Assembly: GCF_000687455.2 (NCBI RefSeq)
Contig: NZ_JGVW01000099.1
Coordinates: 48,159 to 112,158, forward strand
DNA from: Burkholderia sp. lig30
GTDB taxonomy: Bacteria; Pseudomonadota; Gammaproteobacteria; Burkholderiales; Burkholderiaceae
Direction of reading: 5' to 3'
Length of the DNA stretch: 64,000 nucleotides
The translations under genes were made by a program, and so were the position numbers. This document shows positions 54,683 through 64,000 of this stretch, one piece after another (positions within the stretch are counted from its first letter, which is position 1; each line of letters begins with the position of its first letter). Below the pieces are notes generated by a model that searched no databases, had not been told where the DNA came from, and saw only the letters and a list, made by a program, of their open reading frames with translations.

Positions 54683-55201
54683 TTAGCCCAAAATATCTTC
54701 GACGGACTTGCCGCGCTTCGCCGCGATGTCGGCCGGGGTCGACTGCTTGCGCAGGCCGTCCAGCGTTGCACGCACGAGGTTGTACGGGTTCGTCGAACCG
54801 TGGCTCTTCGCCACGACGTTCTGAACGCCCATCACGTCGAACACGGCGCGCATCGGGCCGCCGGCGATCACGCCGGTACCGTCCTTCGCCGGAGCGAGGA
54901 GGACCGCCGATGCGCCGTGCTTGCCGTGCACTTCGTGTTGCAGCGTGCCGTTCTTGAGCGGCACCTTGAACATGTTGCGACGCGCTTGTTCCATTGCCTT
55001 CTGGACGGCAACCGGCACTTCCTTCGCCTTGCCCTTGCCCATACCGATGCGGCCATCGCCGTCGCCAACCACGGTCAGTGCGGCGAAGCCGAGAATACGG
55101 CCACCCTTCACGACCTTGGTCACGCGGTTGACCGAAATCATCTTTTCACGAAGGCCGTCGTCGCGTTCGTCAGCCTGAACTTTCGCTTGCATCTTTGCCA
55201 T
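54683..55201 (-). CDS. rpsE: 30S ribosomal protein S5
   Basis: S5, 172 residues, contributing to decoding accuracy and mRNA unwinding. Conserved [23 protein letters not shown] is split across its double-stranded RNA-binding-like and C-terminal domains. The first ~12 residues ([12 protein letters not shown]) extend slightly beyond E. coli S5. Confidence 0.98.
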   Translation of the reverse strand: MAKMQAKVQADERDDGLREKMISVNRVTKVVKGGRILGFAALTVVGDGDGRIGMGKGKAKEVPVAVQKAMEQARRNMFKVPLKNGTLQHEVHGKHGASAVLLAPAKDGTGVIAGGPMRAVFDVMGVQNVVAKSHGSTNPYNLVRATLDGLRKQSTPADIAAKRGKSVEDILG

Positions 55202-55215
55202 GACGAATTCCTTCC

Positions 55216-55581
55216 TTAGAACTTGAGCCCAGCTTCACGAGCTGCCTCAGCCAGCGCCTTCACGCGGCCGTGGTAGCGGAAGCCCGAGCGGTCGAAGGCG
55301 ACGGATTCGATGCCGGCGGCCTTTGCCTTCTCGGCGATACGCTTGCCGATCAGCGTCGCGGCGGCGACGTTGCCACCCTTGCCCGACTTGTCGGCGAGCT
55401 CTGCGCGCACTTCAGCTTCGAGCGTCGACGCGCTTGCCAGCACCTTGGTGCCGCATGCGGAGAACACTTGAGCGTAGATGTGCGTGTTCGTGCGATGCAC
55501 GGCGAGACGCGCGACCTGCAGCTCAGCGATCTTGATACGCGTCTGGCGAGCGCGGCGCAGGCGAGATTGAGTCTTATCCAT
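55216..55581 (-). CDS. rplR: 50S ribosomal protein L18
   Basis: 5S rRNA-binding protein L18, 121 residues. The C-terminal [25 protein letters not shown] is characteristic. Located between rplF and rpsE. Confidence 0.98.
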   Translation of the reverse strand: MDKTQSRLRRARQTRIKIAELQVARLAVHRTNTHIYAQVFSACGTKVLASASTLEAEVRAELADKSGKGGNVAAATLIGKRIAEKAKAAGIESVAFDRSGFRYHGRVKALAEAAREAGLKF

Positions 55582-55593
55582 GATTGCGCACCC

Positions 55594-56124
55594 TTACTTC
55601 TTCTTCGTTTCTTTGAGGATCACAACCTCGTCGGAATAGCGCACGCCCTTGCCCTTGTAGGGCTCCGGCGGACGGTAGCCGCGGACTTCCGCTGCCACTT
55701 GGCCGACTTGTTGCTTGTTGATCCCCTTGATCACGATTTCGGTTTGCGTCGGGGTTTCAGCCTTGACGCCTTCCGGCATCTGGTGCACCACCGGGTGCGA
55801 GAAACCCAGCGACAGGTTCAGCTTGTCGCCTTGCGCTTGCGCACGATAACCGACGCCAACCAGCGTCAGCTTGCGCTCGAAACCCTTGGTCACGCCGTGC
55901 ACGGCATTCGCGATGATCGCGCGCATCGTGCCCGACAGTGCATTTGCTTCGCGGCTTTCGTCGACCGGCGACAGATTCAGCGTGCCGTCGTTGTTCGCCA
56001 CGTTCACGAGCGGATTGACCGCTTGCGTGATGGTGCCCAGCGGGCCCTTGACGGTGATCGCACCGTCGGCCAGCTTGACTTCCGCGCCTTGCAGCGCGAT
56101 CGGGCTCTTACCTACTCGAGACAT
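55594..56124 (-). CDS. rplF: 50S ribosomal protein L6
   Basis: L6, 176 residues (E. coli 177), beginning [12 protein letters not shown]. The C-terminal signature [18 protein letters not shown] contacts the sarcin-ricin region. spc operon. Confidence 0.98.
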   Translation of the reverse strand: MSRVGKSPIALQGAEVKLADGAITVKGPLGTITQAVNPLVNVANNDGTLNLSPVDESREANALSGTMRAIIANAVHGVTKGFERKLTLVGVGYRAQAQGDKLNLSLGFSHPVVHQMPEGVKAETPTQTEIVIKGINKQQVGQVAAEVRGYRPPEPYKGKGVRYSDEVVILKETKKK

Positions 56125-56142
56125 GTTCCTCTCTCCTTTCGG

Positions 56143-56538
56143 TTAAGCGACGTAGCAGATGACTTCGCCGCCGACGCCCGTAGCGCGCGCCTTGCGGTCG
56201 GTCATCACGCCCTTCGGCGTCGACACGATTGCCACACCGAGGCCATTCATGACCTGCGGAATGTCGTTACGGCCACGGTACACGCGCAGGCCAGGCTTCG
56301 ACACGCGTTCGATGCGTTCGATGACCGGGCGGCCGGCGTAGTACTTCAGCGCGATATTCAGTTCGGACTTCGCGCCTTCCGCCTTCACGGCGAAATCGTC
56401 GATATAGCCTTCGTCCTTCAGGACCTGCGCGATTGCAACCTTGACTTTCGACGAGGGCATCGACACCGATACCTTCTCGACCATCTGCCCGTTGCGGATG
56501 CGAGTCAGCATATCGGCGATAGGATCACTCATGCTCAT
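56143..56538 (-). CDS. rpsH: 30S ribosomal protein S8
   Basis: S8, 131 residues, beginning [18 protein letters not shown]. The C-terminal part [21 protein letters not shown] is conserved. In E. coli S8 is the translational repressor of the spc operon. Met3 is an alternative start. Confidence 0.98.
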   Translation of the reverse strand: MSMSDPIADMLTRIRNGQMVEKVSVSMPSSKVKVAIAQVLKDEGYIDDFAVKAEGAKSELNIALKYYAGRPVIERIERVSKPGLRVYRGRNDIPQVMNGLGVAIVSTPKGVMTDRKARATGVGGEVICYVA

Positions 56539-56552
56539 TTACGTTTCTCCTA

Positions 56553-56858
56553 TTACCAGCTCGCCTTGGTCAGGCCAGGAATCTCGCCACGGAACGCGAT
56601 TTCACGAATCTTGTTGCGCGCGAGGCCGAACTTGCGGAACGTGCCACGCGGACGGCCCGTGATCGCGCAGCGGTTACGCTTGCGGGTCGGGTTCGCGTTA
56701 CGCGGCAGTTGCTGCAGCTCGAGGCGAGCGGCATAACGCTCTTCTTCGGACTTGCTCGCGTCGTCGATGATCGCCTTCAGTGCCACGCGCTTCGGCGCGT
56801 ACTTTTGTGCGAGACGAGCGCGCTTCTTTTCACGTTCGATCAGTGCCAGTTTAGCCAC
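56553..56858 (-). CDS. rpsN: 30S ribosomal protein S14 (zinc-independent form)
   Basis: S14, 101 residues, the same as E. coli. It has a single cysteine ([13 protein letters not shown]) and no CxxC pairs, so it is the long zinc-independent form. Located between rplE and rpsH. Confidence 0.98.
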   Translation of the reverse strand: MAKLALIEREKKRARLAQKYAPKRVALKAIIDDASKSEEERYAARLELQQLPRNANPTRKRNRCAITGRPRGTFRKFGLARNKIREIAFRGEIPGLTKASW

Positions 56859-56865
56859 GGTAACC

Positions 56866-57405
56866 TCAGTTTCTGAACGGGAACTTGAAGCTGGCGAGCA
56901 GCGCCTTCGCTTCTTCGTCGGTCTTCGCAGTCGTCGTGATGCTGATGTTCAGCCCACGCAGCGCGTCGATCTTGTCGTAATCGATTTCGGGGAAAATGAT
57001 CTGCTCTTTCACACCGATGTTGTAGTTGCCACGACCGTCGAATGCACGACCCGACACGCCGCGGAAGTCGCGCACGCGGGGCAGCGCAACCGTCACGAAA
57101 CGATCCAGGAATTCGTACATCGCCTGGCCGCGCAGCGTCACCATCGCACCGACCGGATAGCCTTCGCGAATCTTGAAGCCTGCGATTGCCTTGCGAGCCT
57201 TCGTCACGACAGGCTTCTGGCCTGCGATCTTCGTCAGGTCGCCGACGGCGTGCTCGATCACTTTCTTGTCAGCGACGGCTTCGCCAAGGCCCATGTTCAG
57301 GGTGATCTTGGTGAGACGCGGCACTTCCATGATCGACTTGTAGCCGAACTTCTCGATCAGGCCGGGAACAACCTTCTCTTTGTAAAACTCTTGAAAACGA
57401 GCCAT
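56866..57405 (-). CDS. rplE: 50S ribosomal protein L5
   Basis: L5, 179 residues, identical in length to E. coli, binding 5S r[16 protein letters not shown] and [20 protein letters not shown] segments are family signatures. spc operon. Confidence 0.98.
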   Translation of the reverse strand: MARFQEFYKEKVVPGLIEKFGYKSIMEVPRLTKITLNMGLGEAVADKKVIEHAVGDLTKIAGQKPVVTKARKAIAGFKIREGYPVGAMVTLRGQAMYEFLDRFVTVALPRVRDFRGVSGRAFDGRGNYNIGVKEQIIFPEIDYDKIDALRGLNISITTTAKTDEEAKALLASFKFPFRN

Positions 57406-57422
57406 TTTTTTACTCCGCTGCG

Positions 57423-57734
57423 TCAGGCGCTCAGTACGGCACCGGTCGTCTTCAGGAAGCGAACCTTCTTGCCTTCCTCGACCTTGATGCCAACACGCGA
57501 CGCCTTGCCATTCGCGTCGACGAGCGCGACGTTCGAAATATGCAGGGGCATCGTCTTCGCTTCCACGCCGCCCGTCGTACCCTTCATCGGGTTGGGCTTC
57601 ACATGCTTCTTGACGAGGTTGATACCTTCAACCGTCACACGATCGTCGGCACCAACAGCCAGCACGACGCCGCGCTTGCCCTTGTCCTTGCCGGCGATGA
57701 CGATGACTTCGTCACCTTTGCGAATCTTGTTCAT
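57423..57734 (-). CDS. rplX: 50S ribosomal protein L24
   Basis: Assembly-initiating L24, 103 residues, with the KOW motif [17 protein letters not shown] at the N-terminus. Located between rplN and rplE. Confidence 0.98.
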   Translation of the reverse strand: MNKIRKGDEVIVIAGKDKGKRGVVLAVGADDRVTVEGINLVKKHVKPNPMKGTTGGVEAKTMPLHISNVALVDANGKASRVGIKVEEGKKVRFLKTTGAVLSA

Positions 57735-57743
57735 CGCGACTCC

Positions 57744-58112
57744 TTACAGCACTTCCGGCGCAAGCGAAACGATCTTCATGAATCGTTCGCTACGCAGCTC
57801 ACGCGTGACCGGCCCGAAGATGCGGGTGCCGATCGGCTCAAGCTTGTTATTCAAAAGCACAGCGGCGTTGCCGTCGAACTTGATCAGCGAACCGTCTTGA
57901 CGACGCACGCCCTTGGCGGTGCGAACCACCACGGCATTGTAGATTTCGCCTTTCTTCACACGCCCGCGCGGCGTTGCCTCTTTGACGCTCACCTTGATGA
58001 TGTCGCCAATGCTGGCATAACGACGCTTCGAGCCGCCGAGCACCTTGATGCACATGACTTCACGCGCACCCGTGTTGTCGGCTACTTCAAGCCGAGTTTC
58101 GGTCTGGATCAT
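57744..58112 (-). CDS. rplN: 50S ribosomal protein L14
   Basis: L14, 122 residues from ATG 58112 ([16 protein letters not shown]); an upstream ATG at 58157 is rejected because it lacks conservation. Contains the universal [13 protein letters not shown]. First gene of the spc operon, preceded by a 307-bp leader with a promoter. Confidence 0.98.
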   Translation of the reverse strand: MIQTETRLEVADNTGAREVMCIKVLGGSKRRYASIGDIIKVSVKEATPRGRVKKGEIYNAVVVRTAKGVRRQDGSLIKFDGNAAVLLNNKLEPIGTRIFGPVTRELRSERFMKIVSLAPEVL

Positions 58113-58331
58113 GGTTTGTCTTTCCCAACTTAATCCGAATACACCACCATGGCGCACTCGGTCAGTCTTGGTCCCGTCAGCCTATCGGCTGCTTGGGTTG
58201 GAACAGCAGCGACGGCAAACGAAACCCGCCATCGCAATTCGGTGAATCTTTCGGAGCAGGCTGGCGCCCGTCCGCTTCCCCCACCATTAACTTCGCCCGC
58301 GACGGGGCTCCCACAAAGAGGGAAGACCGGA

Positions 58332-58359
58332 ATTATAACAAATAATCCCGGTCACGCAA
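58332..58359 (-). promoter_or_regulatory. Candidate spc operon promoter
   Basis: Minus-strand TTGCGT (plus 58354-58359), a 16-bp spacer and TATAAT (plus 58332-58337) lie in the rpsQ-rplN gap, predicting a leader of about 210 nt before rplN. E. coli has its spc promoter at the same place. The rest of the gap (58113-58325) shows no open frame of note. Confidence 0.65.
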
Positions 58360-58378
58360 GCAAAAACTTTGCGATTTC

Positions 58379-58402
58379 AGGCACTTCATTGCTGAAGTGC
58401 CT
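58379..58402 (-). other. Perfect hairpin after rpsQ, possible end of S10 operon
   Basis: A 10-bp stem (aggcacttca 58379-58388, tgaagtgcct 58393-58402) with loop ttgc lies 18 nt past the rpsQ stop. A T-run comes only after ~11 nt on the minus strand, so it may be a weak terminator or a processing site. Confidence 0.5.
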
Positions 58403-58419
58403 GTTACTGCCTGTCCCGC

Positions 58420-58692
58420 TTAGATCACGCGGGCCGCCTCGACGAGACGCGACACCGCCCAGGCCTTCGTCTTCGAAACAGGACGGGTTTCCTGGATTTC
58501 GACGAGATCACCTTCGTTGCAGGTGTTCGCTTCATCGTGCGCGTGGTACTTCTTCGAGCGCACGACATACTTGCCGTAGATCGGGTGCTTGACGCGGTGC
58601 TCGACCAGCACGGTGACGGTCTTGTCCATCTTGTTGCTGACGACCTTACCGACGAGCGTCCGCTTCAGCGAGGTTTTCACGCTATCGTTCAT
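58420..58692 (-). CDS. rpsQ: 30S ribosomal protein S17
   Basis: S17, 90 residues (E. coli 84), starting [19 protein letters not shown]. The N-terminus is slightly long. Contains [19 protein letters not shown], the OB-fold signature. Its ATG overlaps the rpmC stop. Last gene of the S10 group. Confidence 0.97.
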   Translation of the reverse strand: MNDSVKTSLKRTLVGKVVSNKMDKTVTVLVEHRVKHPIYGKYVVRSKKYHAHDEANTCNEGDLVEIQETRPVSKTKAWAVSRLVEAARVI

Positions 58693-58883
58693 TTCTGGTT
58701 CGCCTTCTGAGTCAGGACGGTCCGCACGCGTGCGATGTCGCGACGAACCTTCTTCAGCTGGCTCGTGTTCGTGAGCTGCTGGGTCGCGAGTTGCATGCGC
58801 AGGCCGAATTGCGCCTTCAGCAGGTCCGACAGCTCTTGGTTGAGCGCGGCCTGGTCTTTCTGGAGAAGTTCGGAAGCCTTCAT
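58689..58883 (-). CDS. rpmC: 50S ribosomal protein L29
   Basis: L29, 64 residues, two-helix protein at the exit tunnel near the trigger factor site. Starts [18 protein letters not shown] and ends with the basic segment [11 protein letters not shown]. Overlaps rpsQ by four bases. Confidence 0.97.
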   Translation of the reverse strand: MKASELLQKDQAALNQELSDLLKAQFGLRMQLATQQLTNTSQLKKVRRDIARVRTVLTQKANQK

Positions 58884-58892
58884 GTTTTCTCC

Positions 58893-59309
58893 TTAGGCGC
58901 CGAGCTGGCGCACAATGAACGCCGTCTTCAGCGGCAGCTTCGCTGCGGCCAGACGGAACGCTTCGCGTGCCAGTTCTTCGGATACGCCATCCATTTCATA
59001 GAGCATCTTGCCCGGCTGAATCTCGGCGACGTAGTACTCCGGGTTACCCTTACCGTTACCCATCCGCACTTCGGCCGGCTTTTGCGAGATCGGCTTGTCC
59101 GGGAAAATGCGAATCCAGATACGGCCGCCACGCTTGATGTGACGCGTCATTGCACGACGCGCCGCTTCAATTTGACGCGCGGTCAAACGGCCGCGACCGA
59201 TCGCCTTCAGGCCGAAATCACCGAACGACACGGCGTTGCCGCGCGTCGCCTTGCCGGTGTTACGACCCTTCTGCTCTTTGCGATACTTCCTGCGTTTCGG
59301 TTGCAGCAT
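58893..59309 (-). CDS. rplP: 50S ribosomal protein L16
   Basis: L16, 138 residues, [17 protein letters not shown] start. [22 protein letters not shown] and [12 protein letters not shown] are conserved; it includes the arginine hydroxylated by YcfD-type oxygenases in other species. Lies 2 bp after rpsC. Confidence 0.98.
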   Translation of the reverse strand: MLQPKRRKYRKEQKGRNTGKATRGNAVSFGDFGLKAIGRGRLTARQIEAARRAMTRHIKRGGRIWIRIFPDKPISQKPAEVRMGNGKGNPEYYVAEIQPGKMLYEMDGVSEELAREAFRLAAAKLPLKTAFIVRQLGA

Positions 59310-59311
59310 CG

Positions 59312-60112
59312 TTATTCTCCAGTCTTGCCGTCTTCCGGCTTGCCGGCGCCACGGCGCGGTGCGCCACGGCGAGCACCCGGAGCGCCGCCTTCGCCGTCAC
59401 GGCGCGGACGACGGTCGCCCGGACGCGCATTGCGACGCGGACGCTTGTCTTCGGCTACTTCTTCCACCACCGGCGCATCGTTACGGCCGAGCGTGTCACC
59501 CTTGTACACCCACACCTTGACGCCGATGATCCCGTACGTCGTCTTCGCTTCCGAAGTTGCGTAGTCGATGTCGGCACGCAGCGTGTGCAGCGGCACGCGG
59601 CCTTCGCGATACCACTCGGTACGAGCGATTTCGATACCGTTCAGACGGCCGGCGCTCATGATCTTGATGCCCTGGGCACCCAGACGCATCGCGTTCTGCA
59701 TCGCACGCTTCATCGCGCGACGGAACATGATCCGGCGCTCGAGCTGTTGCGTGATCGAGTCGGCGATCAGCTGTGCATCGGTTTCCGGCTTGCGGATTTC
59801 CTCGATGTTGACGTGAACCGGCACGCCCATGCGGCGTTGCAGTTCCGTCTTCAGCTGTTCGATATCCTCACCCTTCTTGCCGATGACGACACCCGGACGC
59901 GAGCTGAAAATCGTGATGCGCGCGTTCTTCGCCGGACGCTCGATGATGACGCGACCCACCGAAGCGTTCTTCAGCTTCTTCTTCAGGTATTCACGAACAC
60001 CGATGTCTTCCTGCAACATCGCCGCGAAATTGTTGTTGTTCGCGTACCAACGCGACGCCCAATTGCGGCTGACGGCCAAACGGAAGCCAGTCGGATGAAT
60101 TTTCTGTCCCAT
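59312..60112 (-). CDS. rpsC: 30S ribosomal protein S3 with basic C-terminal extension
   Basis: S3, 266 residues, with KH-type domain ([17 protein letters not shown]) and [14 protein letters not shown] start. E. coli S3 is 233 residues; the extra C-terminal ~45 residues (after [12 protein letters not shown]) are rich in Arg, Gly and Pro and low in complexity. Forms the mRNA entry site with S4 and S5. Confidence 0.98.
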   Translation of the reverse strand: MGQKIHPTGFRLAVSRNWASRWYANNNNFAAMLQEDIGVREYLKKKLKNASVGRVIIERPAKNARITIFSSRPGVVIGKKGEDIEQLKTELQRRMGVPVHVNIEEIRKPETDAQLIADSITQQLERRIMFRRAMKRAMQNAMRLGAQGIKIMSAGRLNGIEIARTEWYREGRVPLHTLRADIDYATSEAKTTYGIIGVKVWVYKGDTLGRNDAPVVEEVAEDKRPRRNARPGDRRPRRDGEGGAPGARRGAPRRGAGKPEDGKTGE

Positions 60113-60123
60113 CGTATGACCCC

Positions 60124-60453
60124 TTAATTCCCGACCGTCACAGTGATGTGACAGGATTGCTTCTCAATGCGGTTGCCGCGGCCCTTGGCGCGCGCGGTAA
60201 AACGCTTGAGCGATGCAGCCTTGTCGACATAGATGCTCTTGATCTTGAGCTCGTCGATATCGGCGCCTTCGTTGTGCTCCGCATTCGCGATCGCCGACAG
60301 CACGACCTTCTTCACGATGCCAGCCGCCTTCTTCGGCGAGAACGTCAGAACGTTCAGCGCCTTGTCGACCGGCAAACCGCGGATCTGGTCAGCCACAAGG
60401 CGCGTTTTCTGCGCCGAGATGCGGGCACCGCGATGAATTGCTTTCACTTCCAT
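60124..60453 (-). CDS. rplV: 50S ribosomal protein L22
   Basis: L22, 109 residues, lining the exit tunnel; macrolide-resistance changes map to its loop in other species. [21 protein letters not shown] and [13 protein letters not shown] are signature regions. Confidence 0.98.
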
Positions 60454-60465
60454 CTTGATTGCCCC

Positions 60466-60741
60466 TTATTTCTTGGCCTTCTTGTCGGCCGCGTGACCCT
60501 TGAACGTACGGGTCAGTGCGAACTCGCCAAGCTTGTGGCCGACCATGTTTTCCGAGATGTACACCGGAACGTGTTGACGGCCGTTATGAACAGCGATCGT
60601 CAGGCCGATGAAATCCGGCAGAATCGTCGAGCGACGCGACCAGGTCTTGATCGGCTTTTTGTCGCGCGAAGCTGCAGCCGCCTCAACTTTCTTCAGCAAA
60701 TGGGCGTCGCAGAACGGACCTTTTTTTACAGAACGTGCCAT
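60466..60741 (-). CDS. rpsS: 30S ribosomal protein S19
   Basis: S19, 91 residues, [19 protein letters not shown]. Contains [22 protein letters not shown] and [17 protein letters not shown]. Located between rplB and rplV. Confidence 0.98.
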
Positions 60742-60751
60742 TGCCTACTCC

Positions 60752-61579
60752 TTAACGCTTGTGACGGCGCTGGACGATCATCGTCGTCGTGCGCTTGTTG
60801 CTGCGGGTGCGGTAACCCTTCGCCGGCGTGCCCCACGGGCTCACCGGGTCGCGACCTGCAGCCGTCTTGCCCTCACCACCACCGTGCGGGTGATCGACCG
60901 GGTTCATTGCAACGCCACGCACCGTCGGGCGGATACCGCGCCAGCGGTTCGCGCCTGCCTTGCCGATCTGGCGCAGGCTGTGCTCTTCGTTGCCCACTTC
61001 ACCGATCGTTGCACGGCACTCGATGTGCACGCGGCGGATTTCGCCCGAACGCAGGCGAACCTGCGCGTAGACGCCTTCGCGCGCCAGCAGCATTGCCGAC
61101 GTACCGGCCGAACGCGCCATTTGCGCGCCCTTGCCCGGCAGCATCTCGATGCAGTGGATCGTCGTACCGACCGGGATGTTGCGGATCGGCAGCGTGTTGC
61201 CTGCACGGATCGGCGCTTCCGAACCCGACATCAGCTGCTGGCCAACCGTCACACCCTTCGGCGCGATGATGTAGCGACGCTCGCCGTCTGCGTACAGCAC
61301 CAGCGCGATGTTCGCGCTGCGGTTCGGGTCGTACTCGAGACGTTCGACCTTGGCCGGGATGCCGTCCTTCGTGCGACGGAAATCGACGACACGATAGTGC
61401 TGCTTGTGACCACCGCCCTTGTGGCGCGTGGTGATGTGGCCGTTGTTGTTACGGCCGGCGGTCGAGCTCTGCGTGTCGAGCAGCGCTGCGAACGGCTTGC
61501 CCTTGTGCAGATTCTTGTTGACCACCTTGACCATCGCGCGGCGACCCGGCGACGTCGGCTTAACTTTCACGATTGCCAT
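60752..61579 (-). CDS. rplB: 50S ribosomal protein L2
   Basis: L2, 275 residues, needed for peptidyl transferase and subunit joining. The C-terminal [18 protein letters not shown] includes the conserved histidine near the active site. Lies 2 bp before rplW's stop, tightly packed in the S10 operon. Confidence 0.98.
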   Translation of the reverse strand: MAIVKVKPTSPGRRAMVKVVNKNLHKGKPFAALLDTQSSTAGRNNNGHITTRHKGGGHKQHYRVVDFRRTKDGIPAKVERLEYDPNRSANIALVLYADGERRYIIAPKGVTVGQQLMSGSEAPIRAGNTLPIRNIPVGTTIHCIEMLPGKGAQMARSAGTSAMLLAREGVYAQVRLRSGEIRRVHIECRATIGEVGNEEHSLRQIGKAGANRWRGIRPTVRGVAMNPVDHPHGGGEGKTAAGRDPVSPWGTPAKGYRTRSNKRTTTMIVQRRHKR

Positions 61580-61581
61580 GA

Positions 61582-61896
61582 TTACTTGGCCTCCGCTTCA
61601 AAGTTGATTTCCTGGCCGGGCTTCAGGCACACATAGGCCTTCTTCACGTCCTTACGGCGGCCCATCGAGCGGCCGAAGCGCTTTTGCTTGCCCTTCTGAA
61701 CCAGCACGTTGACCGAATCAACTTCAACCTTGAACAGCAGCTCGACAGCTGCCTTCACTTCCTGCTTCGTAGCATCCGGTGCGACTTCGAACACGACTTG
61801 CTCGTTCTTGTCGGCAACCAGCGTCGCCTTTTCGGAGACCACCGGCGCGAGCAGGACCTGCATCAAACGATGATCGTTCTTGCGAATCTCGCTCAT
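61582..61896 (-). CDS. rplW: 50S ribosomal protein L23
   Basis: L23, 104 residues, docking site for trigger factor and SRP at the tunnel exit. [19 protein letters not shown] and [18 protein letters not shown] are characteristic. Its ATG overlaps the rplD stop by four bases. Confidence 0.98.
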   Translation of the reverse strand: MSEIRKNDHRLMQVLLAPVVSEKATLVADKNEQVVFEVAPDATKQEVKAAVELLFKVEVDSVNVLVQKGKQKRFGRSMGRRKDVKKAYVCLKPGQEINFEAEAK

Positions 61897-62513
61897 GACA
61901 GCAACTCCTCGATCTGGGCGACCGCAGCCTTCGTGACCAGCACTTTCTTGAAGTAGATCAGCGACAGCGGGTCAGCGTAGCGCGGCTCGACAACTGCCAC
62001 GTGCGGCAGGTTGCGCGATGCCAGGTACAGGTTTTCGTCGACCGTGTCGGTAATCACCAGCACGGAATCGAGACCCATGGCCTTGAACTTTTCGGCCAGC
62101 AGCTTGGTCTTCGGCGCTTCGAGAACGATGTCCTCGACGACCGACAGACGGCCTTCGCGGGCCAGCTGCGAGAAGATCGAGCAGAGACCTGCGCGATGCA
62201 TCTTCTTGTTGACCTTGTGCGAGAAGTTTTCGTCCGGCGAGTTCGGGAAAATCCGACCACCGCCACGCCACAGCGGGCTCGACGACATACCGGCACGAGC
62301 GCGGCCCGTACCCTTCTGGCGCCACGGCTTCTTGGTCGTGTGCTTGACTTGCTCACGATCCTTCTGGGCGCGGTTACCCTGGCGAGCATTCGCCTGGTAC
62401 GCCACCACGACCTGATGGATCAGCGCTTCGTTGTAGTCACGGCCGAACACGACGTCCGACGCGTTAACCACCGAACCTTCCTGACCATTGGCATTCAGGA
62501 GCTTGAGTTCCAT
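61893..62513 (-). CDS. rplD: 50S ribosomal protein L4
   Basis: L4, 206 residues, with the tunnel loop [14 protein letters not shown]. In E. coli L4 also controls its operon by attenuation. Its ATG overlaps the rplC TAA by one base. Confidence 0.98.
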   Translation of the reverse strand: MELKLLNANGQEGSVVNASDVVFGRDYNEALIHQVVVAYQANARQGNRAQKDREQVKHTTKKPWRQKGTGRARAGMSSSPLWRGGGRIFPNSPDENFSHKVNKKMHRAGLCSIFSQLAREGRLSVVEDIVLEAPKTKLLAEKFKAMGLDSVLVITDTVDENLYLASRNLPHVAVVEPRYADPLSLIYFKKVLVTKAAVAQIEELLS

Positions 62514-63172
62514 TATTTCGCCCCCTTCACAGCGCGCGTCTTCACGGCCGGCGTCACGAAAACCTTGCCGCCCTTCGCACCCGGCACTGCGCCCTTGACG
62601 AGCAGCAGCTTGCGGTCGGCGTCGATGCGAGCGATTTCGACGTTCTGAACCGTCACCGTCTCATCACCCATGTGACCGGTCATGCGCTTGCCCGGGAAAA
62701 CACGACCCGGATCCTGCGCCATACCGATCGAGCCCGGCACGTTGTGCGAGCGCGAGTTACCGTGCGATGCACGGCCAGAGGCGAAGTTGTAACGCTTGAT
62801 CGTACCAGCGTAGCCCTTACCGATCGACACGCCTTGCACGTCGACCTTCTGGCCCACTTCGAACAGATCCGTACCGACGACAGCACCATTCGACAGCTCG
62901 GCTGCCTTGGCCGCATCGATGCGGAATTCCTTGAGGATTTCACCGGCTTCGACACCGGCTTTGGCGAGATGACCTGCCAGCGGCTTCGTCACGCGCGATG
63001 CACGACGGGAGCCGAATGCAACCTGAACGGCCGTGTAGCCGTCGGTTTCAACAGTCTTGATCTGCGTCACGCGGTTGTCCGACACGTCCAGCACGGTGAC
63101 AGGAATCGAATCCCCATCAGCCGTGAAAATACGGGTCATGCCAACCTTGCGACCTACGAGTCCAAGGCTCAT
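62513..63172 (-). CDS. rplC: 50S ribosomal protein L3
   Basis: L3, 219 residues from ATG 63172 ([16 protein letters not shown]). [18 protein letters not shown] contains the glutamine methylated by PrmB in relatives. The upstream 188-bp gap to rpsJ contains a promoter inside a hairpin. Confidence 0.97.
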   Translation of the reverse strand: MSLGLVGRKVGMTRIFTADGDSIPVTVLDVSDNRVTQIKTVETDGYTAVQVAFGSRRASRVTKPLAGHLAKAGVEAGEILKEFRIDAAKAAELSNGAVVGTDLFEVGQKVDVQGVSIGKGYAGTIKRYNFASGRASHGNSRSHNVPGSIGMAQDPGRVFPGKRMTGHMGDETVTVQNVEIARIDADRKLLLVKGAVPGAKGGKVFVTPAVKTRAVKGAK

Positions 63173-63283
63173 CGTTTTCTCCATTCCCGACTGCGATTGG
63201 TCGGGGCTAATTTACAAAACGCCGGGTCCGTAGCGGATGCAGGCAGACCGGCCTTTTTACGCAAATACGCGAAAAGCCCTCCA

Positions 63284-63312
63284 TTATAGCGAGGCTTTTC
63301 GTTTTTCGCAAG
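63284..63312 (-). promoter_or_regulatory. Promoter between rpsJ and rplC
   Basis: Minus-strand TTGCGA (plus 63307-63312), a 17-bp spacer and TATAAT (plus 63284-63289) precede rplC by about 110 bp. The -10 lies in the loop formed by a 9-bp inverted repeat (cgaaaagcc 63271-63279, ggcttttcg 63294-63302). Confidence 0.7.
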
Positions 63313-63360
63313 CAATCAAAGACTTAGCACCATCCGGCTGGCCGGGCGGCGCCGGAAGCC

Positions 63361-63672
63361 TTACTGCAGCTTGATTTCCACGTCGACGCCAGCCGGCAGG
63401 TCGAGCTTCATCAGCGCGTCAACCGTCTTGTCGGTCGGATCGACGATGTCCATCAGGCGCTGGTGGGTACGGATTTCGAGCTGATCGCGCGACGTCTTGT
63501 TGACGTGCGGCGAACGCAGGATGTCAAAACGCTGAATGCGCGTCGGCAGCGGCACCGGGCCACGGACGATTGCACCAGTCCGCTTCGCCGTGTCGACGAT
63601 TTCGGCAGCCGATTGATCGATCAGACGATAGTCGAAAGCCTTCAGACGAATGCGGATTTTCTGTTGCTGCAT
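63361..63672 (-). CDS. rpsJ: 30S ribosomal protein S10 (NusE)
   Basis: S10, 103 residues, also the NusE subunit of antitermination complexes. [20 protein letters not shown] and [22 protein letters not shown] are conserved. First gene of the S10 group, separated from rplC by 188 bp and from tuf by a 307-bp gap with a terminator. Confidence 0.98.
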   Translation of the reverse strand: MQQQKIRIRLKAFDYRLIDQSAAEIVDTAKRTGAIVRGPVPLPTRIQRFDILRSPHVNKTSRDQLEIRTHQRLMDIVDPTDKTVDALMKLDLPAGVDVEIKLQ

Positions 63673-63793
63673 GACAATTCCTTGAAAAGAGCAAGGCGAT
63701 ATTGCATCGCCAGATCAATAAAGAACGCGAGACCGGAGCCTGCGGGGAGCGAGGCACCTGATCCCGGACGGCACTTCTACTGCTAAGCCGGTG

Positions 63794-63799
63794 ATTCTA
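63794..63799 (-). promoter_or_regulatory. Possible -10 element for rpsJ
   Basis: Minus-strand TAGAAT about 120 bp before the rpsJ ATG. No convincing -35. The rest of 63673-63883 holds no open frame of note. Confidence 0.3.
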
Positions 63800-63883
63800 C
63801 ACGATTCTGTGGAGCAGCGGCATGGATCTGTCGCCGGCCCGGGGCTTCCGCAACCCGCTTCCTTGCCACGATCGGCCCGAAAT

Positions 63884-63920
63884 AAAAAACCGGGCGCCAG
63901 CGAAAGCTGGACGCCCGGTT
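63884..63920 (-). terminator. Terminator after tuf
   Basis: A long stem aaccgggcg-ccagc / gctgg-a-cgcccggtt (63888-63920) with a gaaa loop (63902-63905) is followed on the minus strand by TTTTTTA, 60 bp past the tuf stop. It ends the str-type operon before rpsJ. Confidence 0.92.
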
Positions 63921-63979
63921 CCGGACAGCATTGCTACTGCGAAGTCGCGGATCCTATGCGAATCCGCGGATCGTCGACA

Positions 63980-64000
63980 TTACTCGATGATCTTTGCGAC
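63980..64000 (-). CDS. tuf: Elongation factor Tu, last codons only
   Basis: Six sense codons and TAA read V-A-K-I-I-E-stop on the minus strand, the usual betaproteobacterial EF-Tu C-terminus. Position next to rpsJ agrees with str-S10 gene order. Only the terminal fragment lies in the window, so the call rests on the tail sequence and context. Confidence 0.8.
   Translation of the reverse strand, partial: VAKIIE

Overview
The window is high-GC chromosomal DNA from a betaproteobacterium of the genus Burkholderia, most likely the B. cepacia complex. This rests on gene content and order and on protein sequence, for example pilMNOPQ-aroK-aroB-dgt, ResB/CcsB cytochrome assembly and the S10-spc-alpha ribosomal cluster beginning next to tuf. 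It is almost entirely core genome. I see no prophage, integron, CRISPR array, rRNA or tRNA. The only gene of mobile-element ancestry is one RAYT-family gene whose active-site residues are gone.

Layout. 1-4598 (minus): end of a run ibaG/bolA-murA-hisG-hisD-hisC; hisC runs off the left edge. 4693-10609 (minus): a YadGH-type ABC exporter and a complete mlaFEDACB phospholipid-trafficking operon. 10707-14032 (minus): thiO-thiS-thiG-thiE, led by a recognisable TPP riboswitch and promoter. 14638-16407 (plus): an ABCD/SbmA-type ABC transporter. 16513-18569 (minus): alanine/glycine symporter and RNA 2',3'-cyclic phosphodiesterase. 18844-25099 (minus): glutamate synthase gltB-gltD. 25392-26105 (minus): the degenerate RAYT. 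26296-27015 (plus): OmpW. 27156-35086 (minus): pilM-pilN-pilOP-pilQ-aroK-aroB-dgt-ugpQ. 35315-37723 (plus): penicillin-binding protein 1A. 37803-44514: cyaY and lptM (divergent), msrPQ, ccsB-resB and cytochrome c4. 44721-46632 (plus): engB and hemB. 46707-48861 (minus): cutA-dsbD. 49020-64000 (minus): the S10, spc and alpha ribosomal operons, including secY, infA, rpmJ and rpoA, with the last codons of tuf at the right edge.

Functionally, the envelope genes (murA, PBP1A, Mla, LptM, OmpW, type IV pilus) and the redox/haem genes (HemB, System II cytochrome c assembly, DsbD, cytochrome c4, MsrPQ) dominate the non-ribosomal part.

The points most worth a second look are: (i) a candidate small RNA at about 45445-45550 on the minus strand, with a perfect intrinsic terminator and a hairpin loop carrying an anti-Shine-Dalgarno sequence; (ii) the RAYT protein in which the HUH histidines and the catalytic tyrosine are all replaced while the frame stays open; (iii) a PilO-PilP fusion with a short secretin and a 9-bp tandem repeat in pilN; (iv) a ThiE with a 165-residue N-terminal extension; and (v) promoters and a terminator placed inside the ribosomal protein cluster.
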